Below are positions 53,064 to 62,741 of a stretch of DNA of 64,000 nt, in pieces. Position 1 is the stretch's first letter; each line of letters begins with the position of its first letter. The notes beneath the pieces are model-generated. The model was not told the DNA's origin. It was given only the letters and a program-made list of their open reading frames with translations, and searched no databases. The position numbers and the translations under genes are program-made. Source of the stretch: Symbiodinium natans (lineage: Eukaryota; Sar; Dinophyceae; Suessiales; Symbiodiniaceae); assembly GCA_905221605.1 (NCBI GenBank), contig CAJNDS010002508.1:208501-272500 (forward strand), in the 5' to 3' direction.

Positions 53064-53668
53064 CTGCTGGGTTGTGGACCATCCTTCAACCCTATAAACC
53101 CTAAAATAGCCCATGCAACCCATAGGGTTGTGGGTTCCGGACCGCAGGGTCTTGAAGTTTTGGGGGCGTCCTGGGGCTTCCAGGGTTTGGGCTTCAGATT
53201 TCTCGAAAGCTTGGGCTTCTTAAGGGTTCATGGTCGGTGTTCGGGGTGCAGCCATTGCGTTCGGGTACAGCTTTTCTGTGGCCTGAAAAATCCCAAGCCC
53301 TAAACCATATAGACCCTTTACCCTAGTAGCTCGAAGCTCAGGTGGGACCATTGAGGAGCCTTAGCTGTCGTGTTTTTTTGGCTGAGGACACTGCGCCCAA
53401 CCATCCTTCACGCTACTTGAGGTTTACGGCTTAGGGCTTCCCCAAACAGAAACTAAACCCAACACTACCCCTTAAATCGCTGCCGGTTTCGTATTAGGCG
53501 CCACCCTGCCACCCGAGTGTGGAAGTGTAAGCTGATGCCCTTGAACTAAGAGGCCTAGCGCCAGCCTAACAGGCAAATGCCCTACAGCCCTAGACCCTGA
53601 ACCCTAAAGCTCAGATGGGCTACAAACCATGGTGCACTCATGAACCCCTGAACTCCCTCCGATCCTGC

Positions 53669-53734
53669 CTCCAGCTCCTTCTTTGGATTCTCCGCCTCTT
53701 CCTCGGCTGCCTCCCGCACGCGCAGCTGCGTGCT
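53669..53734 (-). CDS. X-type exon, copy 1 (22 codons)
   Basis: The minus strand after the acceptor TTCCCTAAG reads STQLRVREAAEEEAENPKKE then LE, followed by a GC donor CTGGAG|GCAGGA, all phase 0. An alternative acceptor 9 bases later (ACGCAG) is also in frame. The Glu-rich helix-like text and the KKELE end match exon X2. Further upstream, around 54010-54115, a segment reading SQSPGEDRPR may be an older Y relative. Confidence 0.45.
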
Positions 53735-54244
53735 CTTAGGGAAACTCACCCAACCTGGACTCCCTGAGGTGCCCAGGATAAGCCGTTCATGTGGCGTTTT
53801 AAAGAGAGTCCCCACCCCTTACTCCAATCTCATGAACTCTTAAGGGTTTAGGGTTCAGGGTGCACGTGGGCCACAAGGAACTGCTTCAAACCCAAATCCA
53901 ACCCATTTGAATAGGCAATAAGCTGTGCTCCCCCAAATAAAGGACTACTTGCAAGCCTCCGCCCCCAAAAGCCCTCAGTACAGAAGCAGCGGATTGTGTC
54001 CGACCACACGGGAGGACATGCCGCTATGCCGGGTATACCCCCCACCGGGGCCTCCGCAGATGGAGCTGAGGGCACGAGGCCTGTCTTCTCCAGGAGATTG
54101 GGACTTGGGGCAAGCTGTCAGATTTGCCGGCGCCCCCGGAGGTACCCCTAAGCCCTACCCACGACATTTCAACTCTGAGATGACTTGAGGCCACCTGGAC
54201 TGTATGGAGGGTTTTGACCAGCGTCCTTCACATCCTTAGAACAA

Positions 54245-54760
54245 GTGCACGGTTGCGATGCCGGCTTATCATGCAAGAGGCACCGAAAGCTTCAAGCTCT
54301 TTGTTTGTCTTGTGCTGGCTTGTTTCGCATCCTAAAGCCTAGAGCCATCGAAACTTCTGGAGATGTGTGCTTGTCTGAACTGGGAGAGCACCGGAGTCGG
54401 GGGTTTAGGCCTTCAGGTCCTCACGACAATCCGAAAGCCCCAGAGCCCTGCTCGAACGCACACCCGACGTCTGCCTGTACCCCACTGCCACGGTGCGGAG
54501 GTGGCTGCGTTGCCTGGAAGAAAGACGCACAAACCTTTGAGGACTTTCTTTCGCGAGATCCGCTGGGGAGCTCAGGATGTCTCGTGGGGGGTAAGAAGGC
54601 GGCTGAAAATGCAAAAATCATCCTTGAAACTTTAGACCCTGCAACCCGAAACCCGAAACTCAAACGCCAAAGTGCACGCATACACAAACGAACGCGTTGC
54701 GCGGCATGCATTTTCGAGGCATTTTTCTCGCATCATAAAAGCATTTTTGTCGCATCATGA
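54245..54760. CDS. possible coding region, strand and frame uncertain
   Basis: The plus strand is open for 171 codons and contains WKKDAQTFEDFLSRDPLGSS and VGGKKAAENAKIILETLD, which read like protein. A second plus frame and the minus strand are also open for about 90 codons, so the frame may be a chance product of GC-rich DNA. It ends in the GCATTTTTGTCGCATCATGA repeat. If real, it would be one of the few plus-strand genes. Confidence 0.2.
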
Positions 54761-54806
54761 AATCATTGCGGAGCATTTTTGTCGCATTATGAAAGCATCA
54801 CGGAGC
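54718..54806. repeat. tandem repeat GCATTTTTGTCGCATCATGA
   Basis: Three to four copies of GCATTTTT(G/C)TCGCATCAT(A/G)AAA with spacers CATTGCGGA and CATCACGGA. It is AT-richer than its flanks. Confidence 0.8.
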
Positions 54807-55209
54807 AAAAGCGCACCTCTCTCTTAGACAGAAGTGTCCACACCGCGCCACAACACAGCTGAGAGGATCGAGGATCTACGTTTGAGGAGTGCGTTCTAGA
54901 AGCTTTCGATGCTAAAACTGCATCAGAGTGTTGAATATCCAGCCCATGAAGTGCCCTCGTACCCTGAAGCCGCCCTTTCTCAAACCCCTAAACCCCCCAA
55001 ACCCTTATAGCCATCCCCTCCCCTCAGCCCCGAAGCGCAAGAGACGTCTGAGCCACCCCACCCCTGGGCGGCACCACGTGGCCAGCGCCCGCAGCCTTCG
55101 GTGGCACCACGTGGCCGTTGCCCAACGGCACGCCTTTGCCTTGACGGCTTTAGGGCAGGTGGGGGATGGTTGGTGTTTGGGCGTTTAGAGCCTCATAGGG
55201 GATTAGGGT

Positions 55210-55245
55210 TTTAGGGTTTAGGGTTCAGGGTTCAGGGTTCAGGGT

Positions 55246-55283
<38 letters not shown>

Positions 55284-55290
55284 AGGCTCA
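55210..55290 (+). repeat. telomere-like array with homogenised TTGAGGG and TTCAGGG
   Basis: One or two TTTAGGG, three TTCAGGG and then six TTGAGGG units, each variant in its own run. Confidence 0.92.
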
Positions 55291-55459
55291 GGGTCTTGGG
55301 GCTTGTAGTGGCGCAGGGGCCTTCATGTAGCCCGAAACCAGTGCGATTGTCGAGCATAAGAACGCCGAACCCATGGACGTTCTCACGGGGCTGCTTGGCC
55401 CTAGACCCTAAACCCTAAACCCGAAACCCTCAAAGTTGAAGACAGCAGAGAGGGGATTC

Positions 55460-55501
55460 TTTCGATCCGAAGCTGGGAACTTTCGATCCGAAGCTGGGAA
55501 C
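55460..55501. repeat. perfect 21-bp tandem duplication
   Basis: TTTCGATCCGAAGCTGGGAA plus C occurs twice, back to back, without mismatch. Confidence 0.92.
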
Positions 55502-55565
55502 TCCCGAGCTCCAGACCCTGCCACGCACTACTAAGCTATCCTCTTTAGGGCTTAGGGTTTCGAGT

Positions 55566-55675
55566 TTCGGGTTTAGGGTTAGGTTTAGGGTTTAGGGTTT
55601 GGGGTTTAGGGTTTAGGGTTTAGTGTTTAGGGTTTAGGGTTTTAGGGTTTTAGGGTTTAGGGTTTAGGGTTTAGG
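55566..55675 (+). repeat. interstitial telomere-type array
   Basis: TTTAGGG with a shortened unit (GGGTTAGGTTTAGGG) at the left, resembling those at 14.6 and 16.2 kb, and several TTTTAGGG units. Confidence 0.93.
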
Positions 55676-55827
55676 GTTTTGGGGCTAACACCCGAAAAAA
55701 CGTAGCCCAACGACATCCCAGCGGCCCAGGTCGCCACCTGAGCCTTTCGCGCCCTTCATGGAGAAACTCCTCAGAAAGAACGACAGCTGTGCTTCCAGAA
55801 GTTCAAAACTCGGGTTCTTTCGGAAGC

Positions 55828-55908
55828 GTTTAGGGTTTAGGGTTTAGGGTTTAGGGTTTAGGGTTTAGGGTTTAGGGTTTAGGGTTTAGGGTTTAGGGTT
55901 TAGGGTTT
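55828..55908 (+). repeat. interstitial telomere-type array, about 11 units
   Basis: Perfect TTTAGGG. Confidence 0.96.
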
Positions 55909-56811
55909 GTAGAAGGAGCTCGCTGGTGCTAAAAGCACCCGAGCCGCTCGCTTGCGTTAGCATGTAGTCCACCCCAACCACCCAAACTGTTCTCATTTAG
56001 GGTTTAGGGTTCACCCCCCAAACCCCCCTCAAGGGGGGCTTTCTTGCTTTTTACAGAGAAAGAGCAGGGTGGGGCCTCGTAGGCTTCTTGGAGCTTTCAC
56101 GGAGTAAAATGGAGGGGTGCCCAAAACCATCGATTGCAATCCTAGAACCCAACGTTCATTACGGGTTTGGGCGCCCCAGGCCAGCAAAAACGCTGGGGGG
56201 AAGCAGGGGCCTCGGCCGAAAAGGTGCAGAGATCCTCAATGCCAGGCTGCGGTGGGTCGGGGTCAAGCCTGTTGTCCAGCATAGGGAGGAAAAGCGTTCC
56301 GCATGCGTTTTAGGGGGTTCCAGCAAGGTAGGAGGTTTTCAGAAGGTCCGCAAGTCTGTGGCAAGTCTGCGGGGGTCCCAGCTGCCTTGCAGGGCCTTCA
56401 AAGAAGAGCCTGTCAGCCTCTCAGCGTGCCAAAACCATGGAAGGTGAGGGGTGGCAGAAAAAAGTGGTTTTTGAGCAGGGGCCCCCTGGACGGGCCCAGA
56501 AGGGGGGGGTCCCGGTCTCAGGGGTGTTTCAAGGGTCCCAGGGCGTTTCAGGGGGTGGTCCCAGATGGGACCACCGGCCCGCAGCGGGGGTTTCCGGAAT
56601 CTGCCAGCCCGGGATCCAGACCCAGGTGCATTTTTTGGGGTCCTCATTTCATAAGGGCTTACGCCCTACATCTGTGGCGTAGCCAGGCACTGCAGGCCCT
56701 GTCTACCCGGAGGCTTTACCCTCCCTCACCGTTCTGTGGAGACGCTCGGTCGGGGACCTCGGTCGAAGCCTCGAGCGCCCATGCAAATGGACAGCGGCGC
56801 TCTCGGCAGCT

Positions 56812-56948
56812 TAGGGTTTAGGGTTTAGGGTTTAGGGTTTAGGGTTTAGGGTTTAGGGTTTAGGGTTTAGGGTTTAGGGTTTAGGGTTTAGGGTTTAGGG
56901 TTTAGGGTTTAGGGTTTAGGGTTTAGGGTTTAGGGTTTAGGGTTTAGG
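56812..56948 (+). repeat. interstitial telomere-type array, about 19 units
   Basis: Perfect TTTAGGG throughout. Confidence 0.97.
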
Positions 56949-57579
56949 AGGACAGCACCAAAGCCACCCGGCTATGAGCCGTTCTCAATATTCCGAAAGC
57001 CCTGAGCTCCAAACCCCAATATCCTTTGCTGGGCTTTGGATTTTCGGGAAACCCTAGAGCCTCAACCCTAAACCCTAAACCCGAAACCCTAAATCCTAAA
57101 CCCTAAACCCTCAAGGTTTCAAGGCTTCGGATTTCAGGGCGCTCAATGGGCAGAATGGCAGCCCAGGCGCATGCTCTTGGCCATGGCACCTCCCCAGGCT
57201 GCAGGGAACCCAAGACCCCTAAACACCACCAAAAGCCGTTTAGGGTTTAGGGTTTAGGGTTTAGGGTTTAGGATTTAGGGTTTCGGGTTTTAGGGTTTGT
57301 TTTTAGGGCTTTCGTGAAACTAACCCACAAGAACTCTGCTTCAAAATCTGTAAACCCCAAAGCCTGTAGCCATCTACCCTAGCAACCCCGCACTTGGTAG
57401 CCACTCTGAGTGATAAACCCGATGCTTTGCTTTCGCATATGCGAGCAAGATGTTGAGTAAAAGTGCTCGCGTAACATGATAAGTCGCTAGGGGTCTCAGT
57501 AGTTACAGGGCTTCAGGGTGGTTAGGGTCTCAGCGATTAGGGCTTTGAGGTTGGGGTTTGCGCGATGGGAGCGTGAATT

Positions 57580-57829
57580 TCAGTTCTCTGGCTGGAAGTC
57601 TGTTACAGGCATGGTGGGCATGGCAGGCGAATTGGCGCCGACGATGGACACTTCTCCCACCCGGAACCCTCGGGCAGTGAAGGCGAGCGATAGGGTCACA
57701 CGCCGGACGAGATGCGTAAACCGGTCCTGGGCTTGTACAACTCTTTTGCGTCTTGCTACATCAATGATGTGTTGCCAAATTTTGGCCGTCTCCGCGCAGT
57801 CAAGAAAAAACGAGGGCATCATAGCAGTG
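57580..57829 (-). CDS. probable terminal exon, unknown protein
   Basis: On the minus strand a polypyrimidine run with AG (TTTGCTTTTTTTTTGAG) precedes the frame. The frame reads TAMMPSFFLDCAETAKIWQH, IIDVARRKRVVQAQDRFTHL, VRRVTLSLAFTARGFRVGEV and a final TMPVTDFQPEN before TGA. Eighty codons of balanced composition without telomere-like bases, ended by a natural stop, make it a good coding candidate. CCGG|GTGGGA inside could alternatively be a donor. I do not recognise the family. Telomere-like arrays lie on both sides. Confidence 0.4.
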
Positions 57830-57974
57830 ACTCAAAAAAAAAGCAAAGGTGATGCTCTTGCTGATATAAAGGCTGGCAGTGGAAGCCATGGATCTGTGAC
57901 TTGTCAAGACTAGACGACCCTTCTAGGAGGGGCGTGAGAAGAAGTGACGATCAAAGAGTTGTGCCGCTTGGAAT

Positions 57975-58115
57975 GGGTTTGGGGTTTAGGGTTTAGGGTT
58001 TCGGGTTTAGGGTTTAGGGTTTAGGGTTTCGGGTTTCGGGTTTTGGGTTTTGGGTTTTGGGTTTTGGGTTTTGAGTTTCGGGTTTAGGGTTTAGGGTATA
58101 GGGTTTAGGGTTTAG
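57975..58115 (+). repeat. variant array TTTAGGG / TTTCGGG / TTTTGGG
   Basis: A run of five TTTTGGG units sits between TTTCGGG and TTTAGGG runs, another case of locally amplified variants. Confidence 0.92.
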
Positions 58116-58190
58116 TTGTAGGATCTGCGTCGCCCGCCGTCGCATCTGAACTTTCCCAGATCGCTGCATACGGATCAGGACGACGCTTGA

Positions 58191-58296
58191 ATATGGGGGT
58201 TTCCGAAAATAGGGGTACCCTTTTTGGGGTACAATCAGGATGAGAGTATTTCGGGTGGTGTATCAGGGGTACCCCTATTTTGAGAAATGCCCATAT
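58191..58296. mobile_element. 106-bp inverted-repeat element, family D, complete
   Basis: The left arm ATATGGGGGTTTCCGAAAAT then AGGGGTACCC (30 bases) pairs with the right arm, which reads ATATGGGCATTTCTCAAAAT then AGGGGTACCC on the other strand, with four mismatches. The 45-base interior is non-coding. Related termini occur at 30.4, 30.5 and 38.9 kb. Confidence 0.8.
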
Positions 58297-58434
58297 AGCA
58301 CTGCTAATGCTTGAAGCTATCTCGGCCCACCATGCTTTCAGCTGCGAATGGAGCTGCTAGCGGTTGGGGTTGTTAAACCCCAGATCATGCATCATCTTTT
58401 TCCAAAAAGCCACTTCCAACCCTAAACACCAAAC

Positions 58435-58560
58435 CCTAAACCCTAAACCCTAAACCCCAAACCCCAAACCCCAAACCGCAAACCCGAAACCCGAAACCCG
58501 AAACCCCAAACCCCAAACCCCAAACCCCAAACCCCAAACCCCAAACCCCAAACCCTACCT
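58435..58560 (-). repeat. array CCCTAAA then CCCCAAA and CCCGAAA
   Basis: Three CCCTAAA, three CCCCAAA, three CCCGAAA and then eight CCCCAAA units, in separate runs. Confidence 0.94.
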
Positions 58561-58656
58561 CCTCCACCCATGGGGCAACCCTCAACCCCTGGGAGGCAGC
58601 CTTGTAGTGGGGGAGGCACCTCTCCGAAGAAGGCCTTTCACAAGGAGCCAGGGAGG

Positions 58657-58709
58657 CTAGACCCAGGAAGGAAACCTACACCCTAATATGGGCCTACTCT
58701 GGGTCCTAG
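58657..58709. mobile_element. short family A element
   Basis: CTAGACCCAGGAAGGAAACC at the left and GGGCCTACTCTGGGTCCTAG at the right form the same imperfect terminal repeats as the 113-bp copy at 27.0 kb, with most of the interior missing. Confidence 0.5.
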
Positions 58710-59688
58710 GGTGGTGATCTTTTGGGGGTTCTGGGTTTGGGGGCTGAAGGTTTCGGGGTTGGAGTTTAGGGTTTCGGGCTTGGGGGTTGGGGTTTAGGGT
58801 TGAGGGCTTGGGGTTTGGGGTTTGGGTTTTGGGTTTGGGTTTACTAGGGCTTAGGGCTCAGGGTTTGGGGTTTGGGGTTGAGGGCTTGGGGGTTAGAAGG
58901 GCTTAAGGGTTTGAGGTTTTGGCTTTCATCATTTCATCTGGCTAGCTCCACCCCTAAACTACGGCCCTTTTTCCGGAAACCCGACATGCAAGGGTCCCAG
59001 CCCTGGCCTGTCCCAGAGATGGGCCAAGCCCCATTCCCTGAACAGCCGCAAGCCCCCAAGCGACCGACAACTTGAGTCTGGACAACCCGAAACCCGTAAA
59101 CCCCTAAATCTCTGAACCCTCAACCCTAAATCCCAAACCTCCTAAACCCGAACCGAAGCCCCAAGACTCCTAAACCCTAAACCCCCAAACCCCTAAACCC
59201 CAGAAGACCTGAACCCTAAACCCCAAAACCCCCCAAAAAAACCAAAAGACCTAAACCCTAAACCCCAAAAGACTAAACCCTTGAACCCCAAAAAAAAACC
59301 CTATACCTGGCCTTGCCGCCCTTATTGCCTTTGCCCTTGTCCTTTCCCTTGTCCTTTCCCTTTCCGAAACCTCCCGGGGATCCGATTATTGTTTAGGTGG
59401 GGTTTAGGGCTTAGGGTTTAGGGTGTAGGGTTTAGGCTTGGGGTTTAGGGTGTAGGGTTTAGGGCTTGGGGTTTAGGGTTTAGGGCCAAAAGCCTATATA
59501 GACGCCTTAGCCAACAAACTCCTGGGCGTTGAGATGTTGCAGCTTTTTGGGGGTAGGAGATTTAGGTTGGAAGTGGCGCTTAGGGTCTAAAGGTTTGGAG
59601 CTTTCGGGTTGTGGGGGGAGGGGGGTTGCGAAGGCATAGGGCCTCAGGAGGGCATCACACGGACGACGTGGTGATTCAATCGCTCCGC

Positions 59689-59732
59689 GCTCGCTCGCTC
59701 TCTCTCTCTCTCTCTTTCTCTATTTCTCTGTC

Positions 59733-59767
<35 letters not shown>

Positions 59768-59772
59768 GTCTA

Positions 59773-59804
<32 letters not shown>
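59689..59804. repeat. (CT)n microsatellite, about 115 bp
   Basis: Nearly pure CT with single TTT, TAT and TGT interruptions, preceded by (CGCT)n. Translation gives Ser/Leu repeats, so the open frame over it is not evidence of a gene. A shorter relative lies at 60303-60335. Confidence 0.95.
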
Positions 59805-61355
59805 ATGTTGGCCTCGCTTTAGTATCAGGGCCCTCCCCCCAAAACAATTTTTGGGGTTTTCGCGAGTCCTCTATAGGCTGGGACGGGGGCTGGGGGTAGG
59901 GCGGCTAGGGCTCAAGGGTTGGGGGAAGCCTTGAAGCTTGAGGGTCTAAGCTTTCCAGGCTTTGTAGGGGGCTGCGGACTAATGCGGGTAACCGAAACAT
60001 TTTACTTAAAGCGAATGAGGGCAGCTCGTGGGCTACTACTCCCTTGGAAAATTGTTTGCGGGCCGGTTTCGGAATGAAATTTTCAAGGAATTTAAATAAA
60101 GCCGGACACCAGAGAATTCTGGAGCTTCTTATTCAAAACAATTTTTGGTTTTAGCTCCCCGGCTCCCCACCCTTCATCCCCGGGCCGCGAACTTCGCATA
60201 ATTGTAGGTAACCCTCATCAATGGGGGGGGGGGGGAGCCTATCAGTTTTCGGGCAAGACGCTGAAGAGCGCCTACCTTTGCTAAACCGGGTCCAACGTTG
60301 TCTCCTCTCTCTCTCGCTCGCTCTCTCCTCGCTTTATGCCGCCCCCACTCTCCCCAGCTTACCATGCTTACCTCCCTCCTGAATGTCCTGATTTAGCCCT
60401 ACCCTGGACCTGAACCCTGGACCCTCAACCCTCAACCCAAGGATGGTTGTACAGTGTATAAGGCAAGGCGGCAAGCCCCCTAAACCTACGGAAGCCTCAT
60501 CTCGACTTGCAGGGAGGGGCCAGCATCTGACAAGGACACCGAGTCGACCATAAACCCTGACATCCTACACCCTAAACCCTACACCCCAATCCCTAAATCC
60601 ATGGCACAAGGTTAGGTTAAGCTCATCCCGACATGAAGCCCGCAACCCATTCCAGCTCCAGACTGGCAAGAACGAAGCGAAGCCTAAAGCAACAAGGAAT
60701 CCCAGGAGTTTAGGGTATTTAGGGTTTGAAAAAAAAACCTAAACCCCAACTCCAAACCCTAAACCCTACTTTGGGGGCGGGAAGGGGGGAGGGGAAAAGA
60801 GGTTGGGGACGCCGATGACCAAACATCTGAGACTGGCCTTTGAACCCGCCCTTCATGGGCGCCCCAACCTTTAGCGATGCTTCCCCTGCGCACGAAGGGG
60901 GGGGGGGAGGGTGTAGGGTTTAGGGGGGGGTAAGGGGGGGGTATAGGGCGGTTCTCTGCCAAGGTTGATGTCTTCAAGGTTTTGAGGGCTTTAGGTAAAC
61001 TCCTCGGACTATTGACCCCAGACCTCGCAACCCGCGTGCGTACCCCATTTCGCAACCAATCTGACAAAACAAGTCATCCCATAGACCAAAGCACAATGCA
61101 ACCACCAACAATCTTAAAGAAGTCCCATCATGAACTCCCACATCCCAAACGCCTCCCCAAGCCCACAACAAACCCCAACTATCCTTAAACATTCTCTCAA
61201 GAGGGCTGGAGGGAAAAACCACTCAACAGTGGGCTTGCAACTCAACGCATGTGAGGGCTGAGGGTTTAGGGTCTGGTGTCAGTGGCCCTTATCGAAATCC
61301 CAATCCAATGGGCCACTGGGGAACACCCATGATCTAAAACAGAGCTGTTCGTTAT

Positions 61356-61380
61356 ATGTGTGTGTGTGTGTGTGCGTGTA
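61356..61380 (+). repeat. (TG)n microsatellite
   Basis: About eleven TG units with one CG interruption near the right end. Confidence 0.95.
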
Positions 61381-61689
61381 TTTCTTTTTGCTTTCTCGTT
61401 TCATGATGTCTGATGTCCTTACAAGTTCAACAAACATTCTTCAACTGTACGCTTGCCGTTACAAACACATATGTAAGCTACAGCTTCCTTGACTCCATCC
61501 TTTGCAAAGTTTAAGTCGTTGTTGCTTCGTGAAATTTCAATTGAAGTGCCCTGCTCGTAAATCATGTCCATATACGATCAACACATTATACCAGACATGT
61601 GCCTGAAAGTTTGCTAAATGAAAGCACGCTTCATTATGCCGGCGTAGACCCCAAACAGTGAGGAGGGCCACAAGAGGCCAAAGGAGGCC

Positions 61690-62215
61690 AGAAGAGGTCT
61701 CAAAAAATGCGGCCCGCAATCTAAGTGCGCCCCCCCCAGAAGAGGCCAGAAGAGGCAGGAATTCGCGCGAAACCACGGGAGCGTCGAAACGCAACGGAAT
61801 TCGCGCGAAACCACAGCGGCAGCGTCGAAACGCAACGGAATTCGCGAGAAACCACAGCGGGAGCGTCGAAACGAAGGCCCCGCCCCACCGCGTGCGCCGT
61901 TGCGGCCCGCAACCTATAAGTGGCACCCCCACAAAAGGCCAGCGCGTAACCATAGCGGGAGCATCGAAACGCAACGGAATTCGCGCGAAACCACAGCGGG
62001 AGCGTCGAAACCAAGGCCCCGCCCCACCGCCGCGTGCGCCGTTGCGGCCCGCAACCTAAGTGGCACCCCCACAAAAGGCCAGAAGAGGCCGGAACTCGCG
62101 CGAAACCACAGCGGGAGCGTCGAAACGCAACGGAATTCGCGCGAAACCACAGCGGGAGCGTCGAAACCAAGGCCCCGCCCCACCGCCGCGTGCGCCGTTG
62201 CGGCCCGCAACCAAG
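61690..62215. repeat. composite satellite with 41-bp core unit
   Basis: The core unit begins GGAATTCGCGCGAAACCACA and continues GCGGGAGCGTCGAAACGCAAC (41 bases). Copies start at 61758 (38 bases), 61796, 61837, 61976, 62091 (GGAACTC variant) and 62132. Runs of one to three cores are separated by a second module, CAAGGCCCCGCCCCACCG plus TGCGCCGTTGCGGCCCGCAA, and a third, AAGTGGCACCCCCACAAAAG plus GCCAGAAGAGG. The larger period is about 140-157 bases, and modules are seen three to four times. Forty-one is not divisible by three, yet several frames stay open on both strands, so the open frames here are a property of the repeat. Confidence 0.9.
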
Positions 62216-62525
62216 TCCTTTACCCTGAACGTAAGAACAAAAACCGAACTACGCGCTTTCTTATGACGTGACACGCCATTGTACATTGCGCTTTACCTTC
62301 TCCCCACTTTTTTGCATTCATCCTACGTGAGACTGAGCTTGCTTGGTTCGTGGTTGCACTACATCTGTCCCAAAGAACGTACCGAAAATCCTGCTTTGAA
62401 TATCACACCATTGTACTAATCCAATACGGCGTTTGACTTGCTGTATGTCTCGTCGCACATTCCAGCGGTTCCCACTTGTTATCATAATGACCATCAATGT
62501 CATGTGGTGAGCGAAGTAGACCTAC

Positions 62526-62617
62526 CTGAAATCCCATGCGGCCTGTAGCGTTGATACTGCACCCATCGCGGATCAGCCGCTGTAGGATCTTGGCGATGTT
62601 GCTGACATCGTCCATGC
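62526..62617 (-). CDS. exon encoding an ankyrin-repeat-like segment
   Basis: On the minus strand, after CCCTTGAG, the frame reads MDDVSNIAKILQRLIRDGCS then INATGRMGFQ, and meets the canonical donor TTTCAG|GTAGGT. The pattern I-x-x-L-I-x-x-G-x-x-I-N-A-x, followed by G-x-x-G, matches the second helix, loop and start of the next unit of an ankyrin repeat (consensus LLxxGAdvNAxdxxGxTPLH). The TPLH that should follow would be in the next exon, which I could not find: the satellite begins 310 bases downstream. This may be the edge of a larger gene, a truncated copy, or a short shadow of one. Ankyrin repeats serve in protein-protein contacts. Confidence 0.45.
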
Positions 62618-62655
62618 CTCAAGGGGCTTATGTAGGCGCCTAAGTAATTAATTAG

Positions 62656-62741
62656 AATAGGGTTTGGGAAGGGCCATTATAGTATACTTACAAAGCGATC
62701 CTAGGGGAATATTATTTAGTACTTATTCCGACCCCTATATG
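62656..62741. mobile_element. 86-bp inverted-repeat element, family B, best copy
   Basis: The left end GAATAGGGTTTGGGAA and the right end, reading ATATAGGGGTCGGAATAAG on the other strand, are inverted copies. The interior has CCATTATAGTATACTTACAA and GGGGAATATTATTTAGTAC, aligning with the copies at 1.75 and 37.5 kb. Confidence 0.65.

Larger units (their letters stand above)
53735..57579. other. telomere-poor then telomere-rich stretch, no firm gene
   Basis: 53.8-55.2 kb is nearly free of telomere-like repeats and is the likeliest place for upstream exons of the X/Y locus, but only weak candidates are seen (54010-54115; 54245-54760). From 55.2 kb on, telomere arrays return. 56050-56800 is GC-rich and open in several plus frames, without motif or splice support. 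Confidence 0.5.
57830..61639. other. gene-poor stretch with degenerate telomere-like and CT-rich DNA
   Basis: Blocks of TTTCGGG/TTTTGGG variants, CCCCAAA arrays and a CT microsatellite are listed separately. 58920-59080, 59940-60180 and 61000-61200 lack telomere units but give no convincing exon. A poly(G) run lies at 60222-60234 and G-rich runs at 60897-60945. Confidence 0.5.

Noticed and set aside
53486-53575. tRNA-like fold on the minus strand (GGCGCTA...TGGCGCC with TTAGTTCAAGGG and CTTACACT)
   Set aside because: Acceptor-like ends and a D-loop-like segment are present, but no T arm with TTC and no proper anticodon stem. At most a tRNA pseudogene.
23745-54806. CRISPR-like direct repeats (GTGATCTCC at 23.7 kb; GCATTTTTGTCGCATCATGA at 54.7 kb)
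   Set aside because: Units are adjacent or unevenly spaced without unique spacers of constant length, and the setting is eukaryotic.
56088-56821. Overlapping plus frames of 119 and 172 codons
   Set aside because: GC-rich DNA open in several frames, Gly/Arg/Ser-rich text, no motif, no splice logic, and opposite strand to the supported genes.
59611-59934. 107-codon plus frame with Ser/Leu repeats
   Set aside because: Translation of the CT microsatellite; no start context or flanking motif.
61537-62271. Several open frames of 64-149 codons on both strands
   Set aside because: They follow the satellite unit and change frame with each 41-base copy. Arg/Phe/Ser-rich text is a by-product of the repeat.
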